A DNA stretch of 64,000 nt. It comes from JAQBQB01 sp963757185. GTDB lineage: Bacteria > Gemmatimonadota > Gemmatimonadetes > Gemmatimonadales > Gemmatimonadaceae. The position numbers and the translations under genes are program-made. Where the stretch lies: NCBI GenBank assembly GCA_963757185.1, contig CAVWQI010000006.1, positions 83,338 to 147,337 of the forward strand. Direction: 5' to 3'. A model generated the notes under the pieces. It saw nothing but the letters and a program-made list of their open reading frames with translations. It made no database searches and had not been told where the DNA came from. Shown in pieces: positions 59,715-64,000 of this stretch (the first letter of the stretch is position 1; every line of letters starts with the position of its first letter).

Positions 59715-60788
59715 ATGACATCCATTCCGAAGCCGGCGGTCCGGCACCCGTCTCTCCCGAAAAACTCGCTCGGGCTGACGAAGCGCGACTACGAGGGCGC
59801 GATGTCGACGCTCTGCGCGGGGTGCGGACACGATTCCATCACCGCGGCGCTCGTCCAGGCACTGTGGGAGCTCGAGGTCCCGCCGCACCGCGCGGCGAAG
59901 ATGAGCGGCATCGGCTGCTCATCGAAGACGACCGCGTACTTCCTGCGACAATCGCATGGATTCAACGGCGTGCACGGGCGCATGCCGGCGCTGGCGACCG
60001 GCGCGAACGCCGCGAATCGCGATCTCGCGTACATCGGCATCTCGGGTGACGGCGACTCGCTGTCGATCGGGCTCGGGCAGCTGTGCCACGCCATCCGCCG
60101 CAACGTGAACATGATGTACGTGCTCGAGAACAACGGCGTCTACGGGCTCACCAAGGGTCAGTTCTCGGCGTCATCGGATGTCGGGTCGAAATCCAAGAAG
60201 GGCGAGGCGAATCTTCAGTCGCCGATCGATCCGGTGCTGCTCGCGCTCACGCTCGGCGCAACCTTCGTCGCGCGCAGCTTCTCCGGCGACAAGGCGCAGC
60301 TGACGCCGATCCTGAAAGCGGCGATGAGGCACAACGGGTTCGCGCTTGTCGACATCATCTCGCCGTGCGTGAGCTTCAACGACCACGACACGTCGACAAA
60401 GAGCTACCGGTACACGCGCGAGCATTACGCCGAGCTCGCGCCGGTCGACTTCGTCCCACTGCGCCGTGAGATCACGGCAGACACGAGCCCGCCGACGAAC
60501 GGGGAGGGCAGCGGGGCGGTGAGCGTGACGATGCACGACGGAAGCGTCGTTCGCTTCCATCGCGTCGCGTCGGACTACGATCCCCGGAACCGCGACGCCG
60601 CGTACGCGCACGTGCGCGAGCACATGGCGCGCGGCGAGGTGGTGACCGGGCTTCTCTACATCGACGAAGCCGGGTCGGACATGCACGCACTCGCCAAGAC
60701 GTCGGCCACGCCGCTCGTCGATCTACCGTTCGACGATTTGTGCCCGGGGAGCGCGAAGCTGGCCGAGCTGATGGAGGAGTACCGGTAG
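59715..60788 (+). CDS. korB: 2-oxoacid:acceptor oxidoreductase, beta subunit
   Basis: A 357-residue thiamine-diphosphate subunit. STLCAGCGHDSITAALVQAL supplies the first Cys pair of the 4Fe-4S site, and MSGIGCSSKTTAYFL a further Cys. The ThDP motif is IGISGDGDSLSIGLGQLCHA with VLENNGVYGLTKGQFS. Residues ISPCVSFNDHDTSTKSY complete the pattern seen in KorB/PorB. It forms the active enzyme with the subunit just upstream. The C-terminal 60 residues (VSVTMHDGSVVRFHRVAS onward) extend beyond the minimal domain. Confidence 0.93.
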   Translation: MTSIPKPAVRHPSLPKNSLGLTKRDYEGAMSTLCAGCGHDSITAALVQALWELEVPPHRAAKMSGIGCSSKTTAYFLRQSHGFNGVHGRMPALATGANAANRDLAYIGISGDGDSLSIGLGQLCHAIRRNVNMMYVLENNGVYGLTKGQFSASSDVGSKSKKGEANLQSPIDPVLLALTLGATFVARSFSGDKAQLTPILKAAMRHNGFALVDIISPCVSFNDHDTSTKSYRYTREHYAELAPVDFVPLRREITADTSPPTNGEGSGAVSVTMHDGSVVRFHRVASDYDPRNRDAAYAHVREHMARGEVVTGLLYIDEAGSDMHALAKTSATPLVDLPFDDLCPGSAKLAELMEEYR

Positions 60789-60809
60789 CGCCCTTGCGGA
60801 CGCCGCCGC

Positions 60810-60827
60810 GCCGAGCCTATGCTCGGC
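60810..60827 (+). promoter_or_regulatory. Hairpin just upstream of the DUF2442-DUF4160 start
   Basis: GCCGAGC-CTAT-GCTCGGC, a perfect 7-bp stem with a four-base loop, ends four bases before ATG 60832, where a ribosome-binding site would be. It is nearly the same as 47506-47523. It may control translation; this is inference. Confidence 0.5.
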
Positions 60828-60831
60828 GACG

Positions 60832-61398
60832 ATGCTCGAGTACGAACTCCCAGAGGTGACGGCTGTGCGGCACGTGCGCGAGCACGTGTTGTGGCTCCGT
60901 TTTTCCGACGGCACCGAGGGCGAAGTCGACCTCAGCGATGGACTGCGCGGGCCGATCTTCGAGCCGCTACGCGATCCGGCACGGTTCGCCCAAGTCGCGA
61001 TCGAAAACGGGACGATCGCCTGGTCGAACGGAGCCGATTGGGCGCCCGAAACGCTGTACGACAGGGTCCGCGCGGCAAACGGGTTGGAGCCGCGGTCGTT
61101 CGGTGACGCTCGCCACGACGAGTCGGCGTACATCGCCGGGATGCCGGAAGTCAGCAGATTCTACGGCATCGTCATTCGCATGCTCGCCAACGAGCACGCC
61201 CCGCCGCATTTCCACGCAACGTACGGCGAGTACCAGGTCAGCGTGACGATCCACGATGGCGTCGTGACGGGTCGCTTTCCTGCCCGGGCCCTGCGACTAG
61301 TCGTCGAGTGGAGCGAACTTCACCGGGATGAGCTGATGGAAAACTGGTCGCGTCTCCGCGACGGAGAGGCGCCGGAGCCCATTCCGCCGCTGTCCTGA
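60832..61398 (+). CDS. DUF2442-DUF4160 fusion protein
   Basis: A 188-residue fusion. Residues about 1-85 match DUF2442 (LWLRFSDGTEGEVDLSDGL, FEPLRDPARFAQVAIENGTI, WSNGADWAPETLYD). Residues about 100-188 match DUF4160 (MPEVSRFYGIVIRMLANEHA, PPHFHATYGEYQVSVTI, RALRLVVEWSELHRDELMEN). In many genomes these are two adjacent genes, often compared with toxin-antitoxin or regulatory pairs; here they are one polypeptide. Function unknown. No Shine-Dalgarno sequence is visible, and a hairpin lies just upstream. It converges on the PP2C gene. Confidence 0.9.
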   Translation: MLEYELPEVTAVRHVREHVLWLRFSDGTEGEVDLSDGLRGPIFEPLRDPARFAQVAIENGTIAWSNGADWAPETLYDRVRAANGLEPRSFGDARHDESAYIAGMPEVSRFYGIVIRMLANEHAPPHFHATYGEYQVSVTIHDGVVTGRFPARALRLVVEWSELHRDELMENWSRLRDGEAPEPIPPLS

Positions 61399-61408
61399 CC
61401 GCAAGCGA

Positions 61409-62353
61409 TCACGCGGCGGGTGGCGATGACCGCACGCGTCCCACGACGATCGTGACGTTGTCCGACCCACCCCGCTCGAGCGCGAGCTCGAGCAATGCTC
61501 GGCAAAGTTGCTCGGATGACTCGAGGCCGAGTATGTGCTGCTCGATCTCGCGATCGGTGATGTGCTTGGTGAGGCCGTCGCTGCACAGCAGCACCACCGG
61601 ACGCTCGCCGCGAACGTCGATGCGCGTCACGACCGGTAGGGCAGCGGATCCGCCGATCGCGCTGGAGAGCACGTGTGTGTACGGCGAATTGGCGGCCCGT
61701 TCGGGGGTGAGAACGCCCTGGTCCACGAGATCCTGGGCGACCGTCTGGTCGCGCGTGATCTGGCGCATCACCCCGTTGCAGCAGAAGTACGCGCGGCTGT
61801 CGCCGACTTGCAGTACGTAGAGCCAGGGCCACACGGCGATGCCGAACGTCAGCGTCGTCGCCATGTGCGTGTCACCGCGGATCGCCGATTCCACCGACAC
61901 CGTTTCGTGCGCATTCATCGCCGCCGCGCGCAACCCATCGAGAAACAGCTTGTCGTCCGAGGCGCCGGCCGCATGGTAGCACCGCAGGCTCGACGAGACG
62001 TACGCCGTGACCGCCTCGGCCGCCAACCGGCTTGCCTCCGCTCCTCCGAACTGACCGCCGACGCCATCGGCCACGAGAAATACCGTTGCCAGACGCTGGC
62101 CGCGAAGCGGCAACCGCTCCGCGTTCGTCAGACTCGTGCCGTGTACGTGGACTTCCGGGTGAATGGTACCGACGAAGAAGTGATCCTGATTCTCGTGGCG
62201 CACCTTCCCAATGTGCGTTATCCCGAACAGGTCGAGCGCGCTGTCCGTCGGTCTCACGCCATGCTCGTCGGTCGCCGCCACGGTTTCAACGGTTTGAACT
62301 GCGAGAGTGGATCGCGGCGTCCGCGTGGACGCAAAGAGCTGGGAAAGCTTCAT
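61409..62353 (-). CDS. PP2C family protein phosphatase
   Basis: A 314-residue metal-dependent Ser/Thr phosphatase. Conserved blocks: THIGKVRHENQDHFFVG (N-terminal Asp/Glu), FLVADGVGGQFGGAEAS (metal Asp), MATTLTFGIAVWPWLYVLQV, VGDSRAYFCCNGVMRQIT, LCSDGLTKHITDREIEQHI, and the final RGGSDNVTIVVGRV. It is cytoplasmic and probably reverses PknB-type phosphorylation. The kinase at 36.9 kb is a possible but distant partner. The start at 62353 (MKLSQLFASTRTPRST) has an N-terminal extension before the core. Confidence 0.93.
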   Translation of the reverse strand: MKLSQLFASTRTPRSTLAVQTVETVAATDEHGVRPTDSALDLFGITHIGKVRHENQDHFFVGTIHPEVHVHGTSLTNAERLPLRGQRLATVFLVADGVGGQFGGAEASRLAAEAVTAYVSSSLRCYHAAGASDDKLFLDGLRAAAMNAHETVSVESAIRGDTHMATTLTFGIAVWPWLYVLQVGDSRAYFCCNGVMRQITRDQTVAQDLVDQGVLTPERAANSPYTHVLSSAIGGSAALPVVTRIDVRGERPVVLLCSDGLTKHITDREIEQHILGLESSEQLCRALLELALERGGSDNVTIVVGRVRSSPPAA

Positions 62354-62545
62354 GAGACCCTCCTCTCACATCGCGGCTGGTCGGCCAACGCGAACTCCAC
62401 GAAACGATGGCGCGCCCCGCGGCAAAGGGCAAATGCGGCGACGACCGCCTCGCGACTGTCGCTGACGCCTGCCGCTAGAGTGCCCATCCTGGCGACCAAG
62501 CCGTCTAAGCCACACCCTTAGCTGACTCCGCCTTCTGCCCTCGCC

Positions 62546-63871
62546 ATGCACCGATTCGCCCTCTCGTCAATCGCCCTTCTCGCCCTGAACGCCGCCGGCG
62601 CGCAGCAGCCGGACCCGGGCCTCCTGTCGACGATTCGCGCCATCAAGGCCATCGACAACCATTCACATCCGCCCGCGCTCACCGTCGCGGGCCAGAAGGA
62701 CGACGACTTCGACGCGCTGCCTTGCGACCCGCTCGAGCCGACCGAGGCGGCGCTGACGACTCGGCCGGACAACCCGCGCTATCTCGCCGCGTGGAAGGCG
62801 CTCTACGGCTATCGCTACAACGACACCGACTCGGCGCATGTGCGGGAACTGGTGGCGGCGAAGCAGCGAGTGAAGGCGGCTCAGGGCGATCGCTATCCCG
62901 CGTGGGTGCTCGAGAAGCTCGGCATCCAGACGGAGTTGGCCAACCGTGTCGCCATTGGACGGGGGCTTGTCGCGCCCGGCTTCCGCTGGGTGCCCTTCGT
63001 CGACGCACTTCTCTTTCCGCTCGACAACAGCGGCGTTGCGAAGTACACGCCGGACCGAAAAATTTTCTTTGGCCGTGAAGACGCGCTGCTCAAGCGCTAC
63101 ATGACGGCCGTCAACGTAAGCCGCCGCCCGGCCACGCTCGACGCTTATCTCTCGCAGGTCGTGACGCCAACGCTCGAGCGGCTCAAGCGCGAGGGAGCAG
63201 TCGCCATCAAGTACGAAGCGGCCTACTTGCGCCCGCTCAATTTCACGCGCGGCGACAAGGCGGTGGCCGATAGAGCGTATGCCCGGTACACCAACGCCGG
63301 CGTCCCGACGGACGCCGAGTACACCGCGATCCAGGACGTCGTTTTTCATCACGTCGCCGTCGAGGCGGGGCGGCTCGGACTCCCCGTGCACATTCATACC
63401 GGGTATGGATGTGGCGGCTACTTCGAGATCGCCGGAGCGAATCCGCTGTTGCTCGAGCCAGTCCTCGACGACGCGTCATTGCGCAAGACCAAGTTCGTGC
63501 TGCTGCACGGCGGCGCCGGTCCGTTCTCGAAGGAGATCGCGCCGCTTCTCATGAAGCCGAACGTGTACACGGACTTCTCCGAACAGACGTGGCTGCTGCC
63601 GACGCGGGAGCTCGCACGAACCATCCGCTACTGGCTCGAGTGGTATCCGGAGAAGGTCCTCTTCGGGACGGATCTTTCGCCAGGCAGTTCGGCTGCGATC
63701 GATTGGGAGGAGATCGGCTATCAGACCACGACCTCGGCCCGCGACGCGCTGGCGATCGCTCTCACCGAGATGGTGAACGAAGGCGAGATCACGAAGCCTC
63801 GGGCGGCGGAGATCGCGAAGATGGTCATGCGAGGGAATGCGCTCCGGTTGTACGGATGGCCCGACCGGTGA
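62546..63871 (+). CDS. Exported amidohydrolase-family protein
   Basis: A 441-residue exported metal-dependent hydrolase. Signal peptide (SIALLALNAAGAQ), then IKAIDNHSHPPAL with the H-x-H metal pair. In the barrel, LPVHIHTGYGCGGYFEIAG gives further ligands, KFVLLHGGAGPFSKEIAPL a later His, and VLFGTDLSPGSSAAIDWEEI the conserved Asp. It fits the amidohydrolase-2 type (decarboxylase/lactonase-like). The substrate is unknown. Start ATG 62546. A truncated CGCAGAT hairpin lies 47 bases downstream of the stop. Confidence 0.88.
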   Translation: MHRFALSSIALLALNAAGAQQPDPGLLSTIRAIKAIDNHSHPPALTVAGQKDDDFDALPCDPLEPTEAALTTRPDNPRYLAAWKALYGYRYNDTDSAHVRELVAAKQRVKAAQGDRYPAWVLEKLGIQTELANRVAIGRGLVAPGFRWVPFVDALLFPLDNSGVAKYTPDRKIFFGREDALLKRYMTAVNVSRRPATLDAYLSQVVTPTLERLKREGAVAIKYEAAYLRPLNFTRGDKAVADRAYARYTNAGVPTDAEYTAIQDVVFHHVAVEAGRLGLPVHIHTGYGCGGYFEIAGANPLLLEPVLDDASLRKTKFVLLHGGAGPFSKEIAPLLMKPNVYTDFSEQTWLLPTRELARTIRYWLEWYPEKVLFGTDLSPGSSAAIDWEEIGYQTTTSARDALAIALTEMVNEGEITKPRAAEIAKMVMRGNALRLYGWPDR

Positions 63872-63917
63872 TCTGCTCCCCTCGCCATGGGGCTACGCTT
63901 GGCGTCGGACGAAATGA

Positions 63918-63953
63918 GAACGACGATGCCGCAGATCCGCGTCATCTGCGTTT
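63918..63953. repeat. CGCAGAT-family hairpin, copy D (internally deleted)
   Basis: GAACGACGATGCCGCAGAT (63918-63936) resembles the inner left arm of copies A and B. It runs directly into CCGCGTCATCTGCGTTT (63937-63953), the outer right arm. The middle part is missing, so this copy looks like a deletion derivative. Confidence 0.65.
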
Positions 63954-64000
63954 CGTTTTCTCCCCCTACAGCGTGGCCGGGGTGTCCGGTACGGCGCGCT

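Noticed and set aside
60832..61398. Classical toxin-antitoxin module
   Set aside because: Both domains are in one polypeptide and there is no neighbouring antitoxin or regulatory gene.

Overview
The window is high-GC DNA, densely packed with genes on both strands. It looks like a chromosome segment of a Gemmatimonadota-type bacterium (inferred; Acidobacteriota is the main alternative). The pointers are three large MacB/FtsX permeases of the ADOP type (one coupled to a PadR regulator), many small lipoproteins of unknown role, a kinase with TolB-like and TPR regions, and a 2-oxoacid:ferredoxin oxidoreductase operon. No rRNA, CRISPR array, prophage or classical insertion sequence was seen. Two tRNA genes are present, Gln(CUG) and Ala(CGC), neither with an encoded CCA end.

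Layout. 1-8.7 kb: membrane and envelope genes, two ADOP permeases, a PadR regulator with a perfect palindrome upstream, and VOC and DUF488 proteins. 8.8-14.5 kb: a methyltransferase, a His/Met-rich lipoprotein, a membrane protein, two tandem paralogous lipoproteins and a beta-propeller lipoprotein. 14.7-17.2 kb: an ECF sigma factor and a divergent LytTR response regulator/LytS-type kinase pair. 17.3-22.6 kb: the tRNAs, threonine dehydratase, a KGG stress protein and RNase Z. 22.8-25.3 kb: a four-gene minus-strand cluster (lipoprotein, thioesterase, DUF2203, small protein). 25.6-30.5 kb: a putative glycoside hydrolase, a regulatory-domain protein, a cysteine-desulfurase-like enzyme and a frameshifted 3-hydroxyisobutyrate dehydrogenase. 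30.5-34.2 kb: MgtE flanked by two HMA metal-binding proteins, a DUF4383 protein and a methyltransferase. 34.2-45.3 kb: two GxxExxY genes, a GDSL esterase, CysK, a Ser/Thr kinase, a histidine phosphatase and a 1268-residue secreted repeat protein. 45.3-52 kb: two amidases, a retropepsin-like protein and the third ADOP permease. 52.1-61.4 kb: nucleotidyltransferase, an unusual UvrA, a GltD-like/KorA/KorB operon and a DUF2442-DUF4160 fusion. 61.4-64 kb: a PP2C phosphatase and a secreted amidohydrolase.

The most unusual feature is a set of intergenic compound hairpins, with an outer inverted repeat enclosing an inner one. One family, built on the word CGCAGAT, occurs at about 25.4, 36.8, 45.2 and 63.9 kb. 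A related CGCGGAT version forms 18-bp inverted repeats (17 matching) around a single GxxExxY gene, whose product has PD-(D/E)XK nuclease-like motifs. A second GxxExxY gene ends inside another copy, and both proteins take their C-terminal residues from repeat DNA. This suggests a gene-bearing element with short gene-less relatives; mobility is inference and has not been shown.
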